Below, in pieces: positions 1 to 8,232 of a stretch of 64,000 nt of DNA; position 1 is the first letter of the stretch, and the number at the start of each line of letters is the position of its first letter. The position numbers were made by a program, and so were the translations under genes. The notes under the pieces are model-generated. The model did no database searches and was not told the origin of the DNA. It saw only the letters and a program-made list of their open reading frames with translations. The stretch comes from Ruegeria meonggei (lineage in GTDB: Bacteria; Pseudomonadota; Alphaproteobacteria; Rhodobacterales; Rhodobacteraceae). Where the stretch lies: assembly GCF_900172215.1 (NCBI RefSeq), contig NZ_FWFP01000003.1:1-64000 (forward strand). Reading direction: 5' to 3'.

Positions 1-153
1 ACCCCGCCAATATGCGGCACTGAGACTGGGGCCTTAAGTGTCCTCTGAATGTACGGTCCGCTCTGTCTCTGATTGAAAGCGCATGCGCCAACTCGCGGGA
101 ATTGCGGCACAATTCCGGGTCAGAAAATACAACTGAAGTGAGACAGGTATGAG

Positions 154-243
154 TGGCGGAGAGACAGGGATTCGAACCCTGGAGACGGTCTCCCGCCTAC
201 ACACTTTCCAGGCGTGCGCCTTCGACCACTCGGCCACCTCTCC
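154..243 (-). tRNA. tRNA-Ser (anticodon GGA)
   Basis: Read on the minus strand this folds as a class II tRNA: acceptor GGAGAGG paired with TCTCTCC (last pair G-U), discriminator G, and encoded CCA at 156-154. The T arm is CAGGG-TTCGAAT-CCCTG, and there is a long variable arm (GGGAGACCGTCTCC region), as expected for serine. The anticodon loop reads CTGGAAA, giving anticodon GGA, which decodes UCC/UCU. Length is 90 nt including CCA. It lies about 90 bases beyond the stop of the mechanosensitive channel gene. No integrase or att-like duplication was seen beside it. Confidence 0.95.
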
Positions 244-333
244 GTGCCGGCGTTGTTTGAACCATCGCCGGAGGATTTGCAAGAGGTGAATACCGCGAAA
301 TTATAACCTTCCGCGCTTGTGACACAGGTGGGC

Positions 334-2775
334 TTACAACTCGTCCCCGTCACCGTCAGACAGGTCGGCTTCGGTCATCTCAACGGGTGCAGAACTGACC
401 GGTTTCGACGGCTTGGCAACCTTTGTCTCTGGTTCGGGTTGCGGCGCAGGCGGACCTGCCCGCAACGTCTCGGGGTTGCGCAACCAAACATCGCGCTGTG
501 CAAACGGGATTTCGATGCCCTCTTCCACAAAGCGGCTGTTGATCTCGTGATTCATGTCCGATTTCACCGACAACACCCAGTTCACGTCGCGCAAGATGGC
601 CCGGATTTCGAAATCCAGAGAATCCGCGCCAAACCCCTGGAACACAACGCTCGGCGCTGGGTTTGCCAGCACCATCGGGTGCGCATTGGCGATTTCGGAC
701 AGGATGCCCTCGACCTTGCGGGTGTCAGTGCCGTAGGCCACACCAACGGGAACGATCACTCGGCCGACGGTGTTACCACGGGTATAGTTCGTCACCATAC
801 CGCTGATCAGATCCGAGTTCGGAACGATCACATCAGATCGGTCAAAGGTTTCAATTCGTGTCGACCGAACCGAGATGTCGCGGACATAACCCATCATTCC
901 GTTCACGTCGATCCAGTCGCCTTTGGATATCGGCCGTTCGACCAGCAAAATGATGCCCGAGACAAAGTTCGACACGATGGTTTGCAGGCCGAAACCAATA
1001 CCGACCGACAGCGCACCGGCAACAATCGCCAGCGAGGACAGGTCGAAACCGGCTACAATGATCGCCAACAGAGCGGCCAGAAAGATACCGATATATCCGG
1101 TGCCCGAGACGATGGCGTTTTGTCCGCCGGGATCAATCTGGGTTTTAGGCAGCAACGAGTTGCGCAGCCCGCTTTGCAGCAACCGGGTCAGCATGTAACC
1201 GATGGCAAAGATCGCGGCAAAGGTCAGGAAGTTGCTAGGAGAAATGGTCACCCCACCGACATCGAACCCCAGCAGCAGGCGCGACCAAGCCTCACTCAGG
1301 TCGGATTGGCGCGCACCCCAAATGATCGCCAGAAATGGTATCGACAGGATGGCCAGCACAAATCCGACCATGACCGAAAACAACGAATCTCGTGCCGCGT
1401 CCCCCTGCCCCGTGATCCATCCGTAAAGCGTGCCAATAAAGCGCTGGAAGATGACCAACGCAGCCAACAGCCCCAAGGTTTTGACGGCGGGAAACACCAC
1501 CGCCTCGGCCGCGTTCACATACCCCAGCGCCGCAAGTATCGGGCTGGAAATTCCCAGAATGAAAACTGCGCGCCGCAGTATCTCGATCATCTGGCTGAAC
1601 CCGGCGGTACGCCCCGGTGTGGCGGTATCCGTCACAGGCAGATCAGGCTCTGCACTGCGGATTTGACGCACCCGTAACAGCAGCAGTGCCGTAGCTGTGA
1701 TTATCGGGAATCCGATAACCGCGCGCGTCGTGTCCGAGACGTATTCGATCTGCGCAAAGACATTGGCAAATTCATTGAAGACCAGCATCAGAGCCAGCAG
1801 ATCGAGGTAAACGCGTAGTTCGGCGATCCGGCGTTGTGACAGGCGCTGGAAACTCTGCGCAGCACCCATCAAGTAAAGCTGCCGCCCCAGCCAGTCGAAA
1901 TAGAAAATAGTGGCAGCCCAGTATGGAATCTGATCAAGCAGTAATTCGCCGCGAAGCCCGGCAAAACCAGTCAGCTCAACCGCTTTGACCAGCCCGACGA
2001 CCCCCAACCAGGGCAGGATGATCCGTAAAAGTGAACCAACGAATGTCCACACACCGCCACCATAGCCACCCAGCTGCCGCAGATAGTCGCTGGCTTTTTC
2101 GGACCAGCGTTTACCGAAGCTCAGCAAAATCAGCGAGGCAATAACCAGCGCCAGAATGGCAGGGCCACGATCGCGGAATTGTTCGTGCGTAACGTCGGAA
2201 TTGAGGTTGGTCACGGTTTCGTTGATAAAACCGCTAATCGCCGATTCAAAATCTTCCAGGGCCGGGCCCCAATACGCGGGGTTCAACGGTGACGGGCCGC
2301 GTTTCAGCAGCTCTTTCGTCTGTCTTGCCCGAATGACCTGGTCAATCTCGCTGATTAGACCGTTGGCGCGCGAAAAAGCCTCTTCCGAGATAATCTGCGG
2401 TACCCTGAGACTGTTCAGCTGCTCTTCAAGATGAGCCCGCAGCTGCGCAATGTCATCGGGCTCGCTTTCTCCATCTCCGGGCTTGGGACCTAGCGCTTTC
2501 AGCTGGCTTTCCAGCGTATGTATGCGTTCGGTATTCGCCCCACGGGCCCGGTTGAAATCCTCGCGGTAGGCATTGATCTCGGCCCGCAGGTTTTCCAGAG
2601 CGGCATCCGAGGCCCGCCCGGCCTCGATCACCGATTCAGCGCGATCTGCCGTACTGATCCACCCCTTGTAATACTCGCTTTGGCGATCTGTCAGCGTGGC
2701 GGATGCGATCCCCGCCAGCCCAAACAGAACAATCGCAACAAGTGTCAGGAACAGGCGGACCTGTCGCAGCATCAT
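334..2775 (-). CDS. MscS-family mechanosensitive channel with N-terminal DUF3772-like domain
   Basis: An 813-residue inner-membrane protein that should open under membrane tension and release solutes on hypo-osmotic shock. An N-terminal signal/TM segment (about residues 5-27) is followed by a charged, probably periplasmic coiled region (30-200) of the DUF3772 type found in large alphaproteobacterial MscS proteins. About ten hydrophobic segments follow, then the MscS core near residue 590 (GFGLQTIVSNFVSGIILL pore helix region), the beta domain (VERPISKGDWIDV) and a C-terminal cytoplasmic alpha/beta domain. The acidic tail (EMTEADLSDGDGDEL) is probably disordered. It is far longer than minimal MscS (about 290 residues), resembling MscK/MscM-type channels. 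The ATG overlaps the cysK stop in ATGATG, so translation is probably coupled; an in-frame ATG at 2772 is an alternative start. Confidence 0.9.
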   Translation of the reverse strand: MMLRQVRLFLTLVAIVLFGLAGIASATLTDRQSEYYKGWISTADRAESVIEAGRASDAALENLRAEINAYREDFNRARGANTERIHTLESQLKALGPKPGDGESEPDDIAQLRAHLEEQLNSLRVPQIISEEAFSRANGLISEIDQVIRARQTKELLKRGPSPLNPAYWGPALEDFESAISGFINETVTNLNSDVTHEQFRDRGPAILALVIASLILLSFGKRWSEKASDYLRQLGGYGGGVWTFVGSLLRIILPWLGVVGLVKAVELTGFAGLRGELLLDQIPYWAATIFYFDWLGRQLYLMGAAQSFQRLSQRRIAELRVYLDLLALMLVFNEFANVFAQIEYVSDTTRAVIGFPIITATALLLLRVRQIRSAEPDLPVTDTATPGRTAGFSQMIEILRRAVFILGISSPILAALGYVNAAEAVVFPAVKTLGLLAALVIFQRFIGTLYGWITGQGDAARDSLFSVMVGFVLAILSIPFLAIIWGARQSDLSEAWSRLLLGFDVGGVTISPSNFLTFAAIFAIGYMLTRLLQSGLRNSLLPKTQIDPGGQNAIVSGTGYIGIFLAALLAIIVAGFDLSSLAIVAGALSVGIGFGLQTIVSNFVSGIILLVERPISKGDWIDVNGMMGYVRDISVRSTRIETFDRSDVIVPNSDLISGMVTNYTRGNTVGRVIVPVGVAYGTDTRKVEGILSEIANAHPMVLANPAPSVVFQGFGADSLDFEIRAILRDVNWVLSVKSDMNHEINSRFVEEGIEIPFAQRDVWLRNPETLRAGPPAPQPEPETKVAKPSKPVSSAPVEMTEADLSDGDGDEL

Positions 2776-3806
2776 ACGTCCTCGAACACGCCGGGGATGC
2801 TGCGGGGTGCTTCTGTCATCCAGTCAGGAACCGGCAATTCCTTTTCACGCAGGAATTCAGGGTTGAACAGTTTGGACTGATAGCGCGTACCGTAATCACA
2901 CAGGATCGTCACAATAGTGTGGCCCGGTCCCAGATCCTTGGCCAGTCGCACCGCGCCCGCCATGTTGATCGCGGTCGAGCCACCCATGACGAGACCCTCA
3001 TCGCGCAGCAGATCAAAGATCAGCGGCAGTGCCTCATTGTCTGTCATCTGGTACGAGAAGTCTGGTTTGAACCCTTCGAGGTTCTTGGTGATACGGACCT
3101 GACCGATACCTTCCGCGATCGAGCTGCCCTCCATCGCGATCTCACCGGTGGTGTAATAGGAATAGAGCCCTGCCCCCATCGGATCGACCAGCCCGATCTT
3201 GACGCCCTTGGGCTGCAGCGCGTCGGCCACACCGGCCAGCGTGCCGCCCGATCCAACGGCGCAGACAAAACCGTCGACCTTGCCGTCGGTCTGTTCCCAG
3301 ATCTCGGGGCCGGTTGTTTCCACATGCGCCTGTCGGTTGGCCACGTTGTCGAACTGATTGGCCCAGATTGCGCCATTTGGTTCGGTTTGCGCCAGCTGCT
3401 CGGCCAAACGGCGCGAGTAATGCACAAAGTTGTTGGGGTTGCGATACGGGGCTGCGGGAACCTGCACCAGTTGCGCACCGGCAAGGCGCAGCATGTCCTT
3501 CTTCTCTTCGGACTGGGTTTCCGGGATCACGATCACCGTTTTGAACCCCATCGACGCACCCACCAATGCCAGGCCGATACCAGTGTTCCCGGCTGTACCC
3601 TCGACGATAGTGCCACCCGGCTTGAGCTCGCCACGGGCGATGGCGTCGTGGATGATGTAAAGCGCCGCGCGATCCTTGACCGACTGGCCCGGATTCATGA
3701 ACTCCGCTTTGCCAAGAATTTCGCACCCGGTCTCGTCACTGATGCGGCGCAGCCGGATCAACGGTGTTTTTCCTACTGCGTCAGCAAGATCTCGTGCAAT
3801 GCGCAT
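2772..3806 (-). CDS. cysK: Cysteine synthase family enzyme (O-acetylserine sulfhydrylase type)
   Basis: A 344-residue PLP enzyme of the cysteine synthase/cystathionine beta-synthase fold, expected to make cysteine from O-acetylserine and sulfide. The PLP lysine is K44 in NPGQSVKDR. The substrate loop reads EGTAGNTG (about 69-76) rather than the TSGNTG of E. coli CysK, and the phosphate-binding glycine loop is AVGSGGTLAG. The C-terminus is longer than CysK and lacks an obvious CBS domain. The TAGNTG form is common in alphaproteobacterial and fungal second cysteine synthases, so substrate preference may differ. It follows trgB by 69 bases and is coupled to the downstream channel gene through a 4-base overlap. 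The arrangement trgA-trgB-cysK matches the R. sphaeroides tellurite-resistance locus. Confidence 0.9.
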   Translation of the reverse strand: MRIARDLADAVGKTPLIRLRRISDETGCEILGKAEFMNPGQSVKDRAALYIIHDAIARGELKPGGTIVEGTAGNTGIGLALVGASMGFKTVIVIPETQSEEKKDMLRLAGAQLVQVPAAPYRNPNNFVHYSRRLAEQLAQTEPNGAIWANQFDNVANRQAHVETTGPEIWEQTDGKVDGFVCAVGSGGTLAGVADALQPKGVKIGLVDPMGAGLYSYYTTGEIAMEGSSIAEGIGQVRITKNLEGFKPDFSYQMTDNEALPLIFDLLRDEGLVMGGSTAINMAGAVRLAKDLGPGHTIVTILCDYGTRYQSKLFNPEFLREKELPVPDWMTEAPRSIPGVFEDV

Positions 3807-3875
3807 GGCGCCCTCATATCATTATGTCTCAACGAAGATTTACAGATGCACTGCCCCAACCACAAGCGGCGATAA

Positions 3876-4991
3876 CTAAGCGCGCAGCCGGTCGCGATGA
3901 CGCGCCAGCCAATAGGCCAGTGTCAACAGCGGCATGTCCTTAAAGCCGTTGCTGTCCACGGCAGCCATAAACGCGTCAAATGGCAGGATTTGAGTCCGAA
4001 TATCCTCACCCTCGGACGCCAACCCGCCATTGTCGATAGTCCGGGTCAGATCAGCCCGCCCGACATAAAGATACACGTATTCAGTCGACGACCCGCTGGA
4101 GGAATAAGCCTCGCCCGCAAACTCAAGCGTGTCGAGCGCAACCTGCGCCTCTTCCTGTGTCTCTCGCAGTGCTGTTTGCTCTGGCGTTTCGCCGGGGTCG
4201 ATCATCCCCGCCACGGGTTCCCACATCCAGGGCTCGGGGTCGTCGATCAAAAACACCGGCGTCCGGAACTGTTCAACCAACAGCACAGCATCGCGCACCG
4301 GATCATAGGGCAAAACGACAACCGCACTGCCCTGCATCAACCCGTTTCGGTTCAGAACAGCGCCCATCGAGCCATCGTGCCTACGATGTTGCAGCGCGAC
4401 CTCTTCCATACCGAAATAGTCGACATAGGCGCGTTTATGATCGTGAATGATAACATCCTTGCGGGCATCGCGCGGATCGCCCGTCTTGCGTTTTCGGGCG
4501 GCCAGCTTGGCCCACGCGCGGGTCCGGATGGAGGGAAAGCTGCGGGCAATAACACTGGCGTCGACCTTGCCGTAATAGGCCATCACCTCTTGCGCAGCGA
4601 TCAGAGTCAGTTCCCCCCAACCATCCACCCAATCCTGCAAAGACCAAAGAACGTCCGGCGTCCACAGGTTTGGTTCGGGATAAAACACCAGCGCTTCGGC
4701 AGTTGATCCATTTGCCAGATCGACCGTCCGCGAGCTGAGGTCATATTCAAAACCACCCTCATAAAAAGCCAGCTTTTTAAGGTCATTCGGGGAAAGGTTT
4801 TGCACCAGCAACCCCTTTGCGACACTACCGGATTCAGCAGCAATCAAGGGAAAGGCCTGCCCCTTCACCCCGTACACACTATGATCCTTCAGAGAGGCCT
4901 GAGAGATGGCCAGATCAGATAGCGAACGGCCAAGCACAAGCTCCAGCAGTGGCTGATACCTGAGCGTGCCGTAAAAGAACAAATCGGACAC
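3876..4991 (-). CDS. trgB: TrgB-like fusion of a GGCT/AIG2 domain and a NUDIX hydrolase
   Basis: A 371-residue cytoplasmic fusion. Residues 4-110 form a gamma-glutamylcyclotransferase-like (AIG2) domain with the FYGTLR substrate loop at 6-11 and a candidate catalytic glutamate E78 in FYEGGFEY. Residues about 180-365 form a NUDIX domain of the ADP-ribose pyrophosphatase type. The NUDIX box at 262-284 (GMIDPGETPEQ then ALRETQEEAQV) keeps the G, RE and EE residues but has Ala for the usual final Gly. It sits between trgA (30-base gap) and cysK. In R. sphaeroides, trgAB are genetically linked to tellurite resistance, but the biochemical role of TrgB is unsettled. ADP-ribose or a related nucleotide and a glutathione-derived peptide are plausible substrates by family, which is inference. 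Confidence 0.85.
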   Translation of the reverse strand: MSDLFFYGTLRYQPLLELVLGRSLSDLAISQASLKDHSVYGVKGQAFPLIAAESGSVAKGLLVQNLSPNDLKKLAFYEGGFEYDLSSRTVDLANGSTAEALVFYPEPNLWTPDVLWSLQDWVDGWGELTLIAAQEVMAYYGKVDASVIARSFPSIRTRAWAKLAARKRKTGDPRDARKDVIIHDHKRAYVDYFGMEEVALQHRRHDGSMGAVLNRNGLMQGSAVVVLPYDPVRDAVLLVEQFRTPVFLIDDPEPWMWEPVAGMIDPGETPEQTALRETQEEAQVALDTLEFAGEAYSSSGSSTEYVYLYVGRADLTRTIDNGGLASEGEDIRTQILPFDAFMAAVDSNGFKDMPLLTLAYWLARHRDRLRA

Positions 4992-5021
4992 AGATATGAG
5001 TCTCGCGTTGATTTTTGGGTT

Positions 5022-5462
5022 TTAGTTCCAGCGGCGATTGGCTTCTTCGGCCGCCAACCCGGCGATAAGAGCTCCGATCACCAATGTCCACAGGATTTCT
5101 GGAACCAAAAGCAACTGACCGTACTCAACACCGATCCGGAAAATGGCAATCAACGCCTCAAACGGTCCATCATAGCGATTGCGCATTGCCAGCCGGAACA
5201 TCTCATAACAGCCTTGAACAAACAGACCCCAGAACACCAGCGACGCGACGCCGGTCAAGCCATTGTTAACCGCCGCCGTCCAGCCTCTGCCGACCCGTTT
5301 GCCCATGATCTTCCAAGCGCAAACCACTGCGATCACCATATTCACATAAGTGAACCAGCCGTAATCCTTACCCTCATCACCATTTGCGATGATCATGCTT
5401 GAAACCAGAAACGCGATCACCAAAAGACACAGGGATGCTACGAGACGTGCGGCAGTGGGCAT
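5022..5462 (-). CDS. trgA: TrgA-family integral membrane protein
   Basis: A 146-residue, very hydrophobic protein with about four predicted membrane helices (roughly residues 5-26, 36-50, 70-88 and 115-138) and short polar loops. Size, topology and position immediately before a NUDIX-type trgB and a cysK match TrgA of R. sphaeroides, a gene linked to potassium tellurite resistance whose mechanism is not known. The start is the ATG at 5462, 16 bases after the stop of the upstream methyltransferase gene, with a weak GGA-type ribosome-binding site, so it is probably cotranscribed. The family assignment relies on recalled sequence resemblance plus gene order, and order is the stronger of the two. 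Confidence 0.75.
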   Translation of the reverse strand: MPTAARLVASLCLLVIAFLVSSMIIANGDEGKDYGWFTYVNMVIAVVCAWKIMGKRVGRGWTAAVNNGLTGVASLVFWGLFVQGCYEMFRLAMRNRYDGPFEALIAIFRIGVEYGQLLLVPEILWTLVIGALIAGLAAEEANRRWN

Positions 5463-5478
5463 TCGAAATTTCCGTTTG

Positions 5479-6687
5479 TTAACCGGGTTTTGCTATAGTG
5501 ATCTGTGTCACATCGCAGTTGCCGGTGTCAAAGGCTGCGCCGCAAGCAGTCAAATAATAATTCCACATGCGGCGGAAACGCTCATCAAATCCCAGAGCGG
5601 CAATTTCGTCCCATTTGGCGTTGAACGTCTCGTACCAGCGTCGCAAGGTCAGGTCGTAGCTTTTTCCAAACTCGCGCGACTTCACAACGTTCAGCCCCGC
5701 CTGCGCGACGTGTTCTTTCAAAACCGAAGGCGCCGGAAGCATACCACCCGGAAAGATATATTTCTGAATGAAATCAACACCATTCTGGTATACATCCCAT
5801 CTGTGATCAGCAACGGTGATGATCTGCAGCGTCGCCTGTGCCCCAGGTTTCAAGCGCTCGCGCACGGACTCAAAATAGACTGGCCAGTATTTTTGCCCTA
5901 CGGCTTCGAACATTTCGATTGACGCGATGCCGTCATATTGACCTTGTTCGTCGCGGTAGTCTTGCAACTTGAACTCAACCATGTCGGAAAGCCCCGCTTT
6001 TTCAATCCGTTGCCGGGCAAAGTTCAACTGTTCTTGACTGATGGTCAAACCTGTGACCCGAAGGCCACGCTCTTTTGCGGCGTATTCAGCAAACCCGCCC
6101 CAGCCAGAGCCGATTTCCAAAATGTGATCTCCGGGCTTCGCACCCATTTCATCAACAAGGCTAGCGTATTTTGCAGTTTGCGCGTTTTCCAGGCTTTCTT
6201 GTCCGGTTTCGAACAACGCGCTGGAATAAGTCATCGTATCATCCAGCCACAAGCCATAGAAATCATTACCTAAATCATAATGGTACGAGATGTTCTTTTT
6301 GGCCTGCCTGCGGTTGTTACGATGCAGCCAGAACCGCAAACGCTCATAGGCCTGAACCAAAAGTTTACCTGTAAAGTCGTCATAGACCGTCTCCGTGCCC
6401 AGGTGCACCAGATCCATGAACGAGCGCAAGTCAGGCGTACTCCAATCCCCTTCCAGATAGGCGTCCGAGAAGCCCAGCTCACCCTCTCGGATCAAACGAG
6501 CGAACACGTCTGGGTTATGGATATCAACGCGGGCCACTGGCCCCGCTTTGGCCCCTTCGGTCCGGAAGATACGACCATCCGGCAACACAATGTCCAGCCG
6601 ACCGGACCCCATCCGGTTCAGCATCTTCAATACTTGCGCAAAGTACCTGGGCAGGTCTTTTTGCCCGTCTGTCGTCGTAAGGATCAT
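5479..6687 (-). CDS. cfa: Cyclopropane-fatty-acyl-phospholipid synthase family methyltransferase
   Basis: An SAM-dependent methyltransferase expected to modify unsaturated acyl chains of membrane phospholipids. The core carries ISYHYDLGNDFYGLWL followed by MTYSSA, typical of the family, and the SAM-binding loop EIGSGWGGFA. Downstream signatures IEMFEAVG, YFESVRERLKPG and YIFPGGMLP are all present. I chose the ATG at 6687 because AAAGGAG lies five bases upstream. A TTG at 6744, helped by the AAGGA inside the photolyase stop region, would add 19 residues. The length (about 402) fits Cfa. It follows the photolyase gene on the same strand; in R. sphaeroides, homologues of these two genes belong to the RpoE/ChrR singlet-oxygen regulon. 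Confidence 0.88.
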   Translation of the reverse strand: MILTTTDGQKDLPRYFAQVLKMLNRMGSGRLDIVLPDGRIFRTEGAKAGPVARVDIHNPDVFARLIREGELGFSDAYLEGDWSTPDLRSFMDLVHLGTETVYDDFTGKLLVQAYERLRFWLHRNNRRQAKKNISYHYDLGNDFYGLWLDDTMTYSSALFETGQESLENAQTAKYASLVDEMGAKPGDHILEIGSGWGGFAEYAAKERGLRVTGLTISQEQLNFARQRIEKAGLSDMVEFKLQDYRDEQGQYDGIASIEMFEAVGQKYWPVYFESVRERLKPGAQATLQIITVADHRWDVYQNGVDFIQKYIFPGGMLPAPSVLKEHVAQAGLNVVKSREFGKSYDLTLRRWYETFNAKWDEIAALGFDERFRRMWNYYLTACGAAFDTGNCDVTQITIAKPG

Positions 6688-6756
6688 CCCCTCTCCTTTG
6701 TACATTGGCGGGTTCAGGCTAGGACGAGTTTGTGTTTCTGGCAAGTTTTCAGTTCC

Positions 6757-8181
6757 TTACTGGATTTTTCGGCCTTCATATGCCGTCAGCGCGCGCACCC
6801 GTCCCTGGGCCAATTCAACAACCGGAGCAGGATAGGTTCTACTTGGATCAAGCGCCCAGGATCGCGGTACAGCCTCAAAGTAGGCCAGCGCTGTATCTGG
6901 CGGATCACGCTGACCTTCGGCAATCCACCGGTTTACATAGGCTGCATTTGGATCAAACTTCTCACGCTGGGTCTGCGGATTGAAGACGCGAAAGAACGGC
7001 GACGCATCGGGGCCCGAGCCCGCAACCCACTGCCACCCCATCGCGTTGGCAGCCGGATCCCAATCCACCAGGCAGTCGGCAAACCAATCCATTCCGATCT
7101 TCCAATGGGTCATCAAGTGTTTGGTCAGATAGCTGGCCACGATCATACGCGCGCGGTTGTGCATCCGGCCGGTCACATACATCTGGCGTAGGCCTGCATC
7201 GACCATGGGAATACCAGTGCGAGACTGCTTCCACGCTATCACATCGGGATGGGTTGCGTCAGTGTTCCAAGGAAAGCTGTCCCACTCGGGCTTCCAGTTC
7301 CTGCTCAGCAGTTGGGGCGAGTGGTACATCAGATGGTAGGCAAATTCACGCCAGACCAGCTGCCGCAGGTAGGGCTCGGTACCTGATACACCGTTCATCG
7401 CAGCACGTTGGACCGCATGCCAGGTACAGCGCGGGCTGATTTCGCCCAACGACAAGTACTCGGACAGGTCCGAAGTTCCATCCAGATCTGGCCGGTCGCG
7501 AAGGGTTGCATAGTTTGGAATGCGATCCAGAAAGCTATGCAGGGTGTCAAACGCTGCAGTTTCACCGGGTTGAACAAAAGGCGACACGATAGCTGCGCCG
7601 CGGTTCATGGCCGCCGCCAATTTCCACGTCTCAAGCTGCTCGGTGTCTGGCCACTCGGACGGTGCAGGTAAACGAGATGGTGAGGCCAGAGGCTCGGGGA
7701 CGTCCCGCCCCTGCACCGACCGCCACATCGGTGTGAACACACGAAATGGCTGTCCCGTTTTGGTGGCAACAGTCCAGGGTTCGAACAATAGGTGGCCAGC
7801 AAAGGACTTGGCCTCTACCCCCTGCCCAGAAAGGCTGGCTTTCAAAGCGCTGTCCCGTGCAATTGCAGCCGGGTCATAGGCACGGGACCAATAGACAGCG
7901 CAAGCCCCGACCTCAGCGATCAAAGCCTGTATCACTGTCAGCGCATCCCCACGCCGAATGGTCAGCCGACTTCCGATCCGTGTCAAAGATTGCGCAAAAA
8001 CCTCAAGCCCCTGTCCCAGCCGCCACTTCGGTGCAGCCCCCAGCACGTGCACGGCATCGTCCAGAACGAACAGCGGGATGATCGGACGGCCTGTTCGGGC
8101 TGCTGCGTTTAATGCCGGGTGGTCCGACAGACGCAAATCCCGTCGGAACCACACAATGACCGGTGACTGCTCGTTACCCAT
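6757..8181 (-). CDS. phrB: Deoxyribodipyrimidine photo-lyase (class I CPD photolyase)
   Basis: A 474-residue light-driven DNA repair enzyme that splits cyclobutane pyrimidine dimers using FAD. The N-terminal photolyase antenna domain starts VIVWFRRDLRLSDHPAL. The C-terminal FAD domain contains YLSLGEISPRCTW, LRQLVWREFAYHLMYH, GIPMVDAGLRQMYVTGRMHN, RMIVASYLTKHL and WDPAANAMGWQWVAGSG, all hallmarks of the family, with the tryptophan electron-transfer positions apparently retained. It is 48 bases after the aminotransferase stop. A TGATCC element overlapping that stop suggests its own stress promoter (separate entry). It leads the probable operon phr-cfa-trgA-trgB-cysK-mscS. Confidence 0.95.
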   Translation of the reverse strand: MGNEQSPVIVWFRRDLRLSDHPALNAAARTGRPIIPLFVLDDAVHVLGAAPKWRLGQGLEVFAQSLTRIGSRLTIRRGDALTVIQALIAEVGACAVYWSRAYDPAAIARDSALKASLSGQGVEAKSFAGHLLFEPWTVATKTGQPFRVFTPMWRSVQGRDVPEPLASPSRLPAPSEWPDTEQLETWKLAAAMNRGAAIVSPFVQPGETAAFDTLHSFLDRIPNYATLRDRPDLDGTSDLSEYLSLGEISPRCTWHAVQRAAMNGVSGTEPYLRQLVWREFAYHLMYHSPQLLSRNWKPEWDSFPWNTDATHPDVIAWKQSRTGIPMVDAGLRQMYVTGRMHNRARMIVASYLTKHLMTHWKIGMDWFADCLVDWDPAANAMGWQWVAGSGPDASPFFRVFNPQTQREKFDPNAAYVNRWIAEGQRDPPDTALAYFEAVPRSWALDPSRTYPAPVVELAQGRVRALTAYEGRKIQ

Positions 8182-8202
8182 GACCGCCCTGTTGTTTTAT
8201 TA

Positions 8203-8232
8203 TCGATACGGGGCAGGCTTGGAACTGGATCA
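8203..8232 (-). promoter_or_regulatory. Candidate ECF-sigma (RpoE/ChrR-type) promoter before phr
   Basis: On the minus strand TGATCC (8232-8227), identical to the -35 element of the R. sphaeroides singlet-oxygen sigma factor, is followed after 16 bases by CGTATCGA (8210-8203), a plausible -10. The -35 includes the TGA stop codon of the aminotransferase gene. Predicted transcription would begin near 8197, about 16 bases before the phr ATG. Downstream photolyase and cfa are known members of that regulon in a relative. The -10 is imperfect compared with TAAGA, so the call is tentative. Confidence 0.5.

Noticed and set aside
319..1677. Long open frame (about 450 codons) on the plus strand
   Set aside because: Lies wholly antisense to the mechanosensitive channel gene; the product is rich in Arg, Gln and His with no fold-like pattern, as expected of a high-GC shadow frame.
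2703..3875. Plus-strand open frame of about 390 codons
   Set aside because: Antisense to cysK and the channel start; same shadow composition and no ribosome-binding site.
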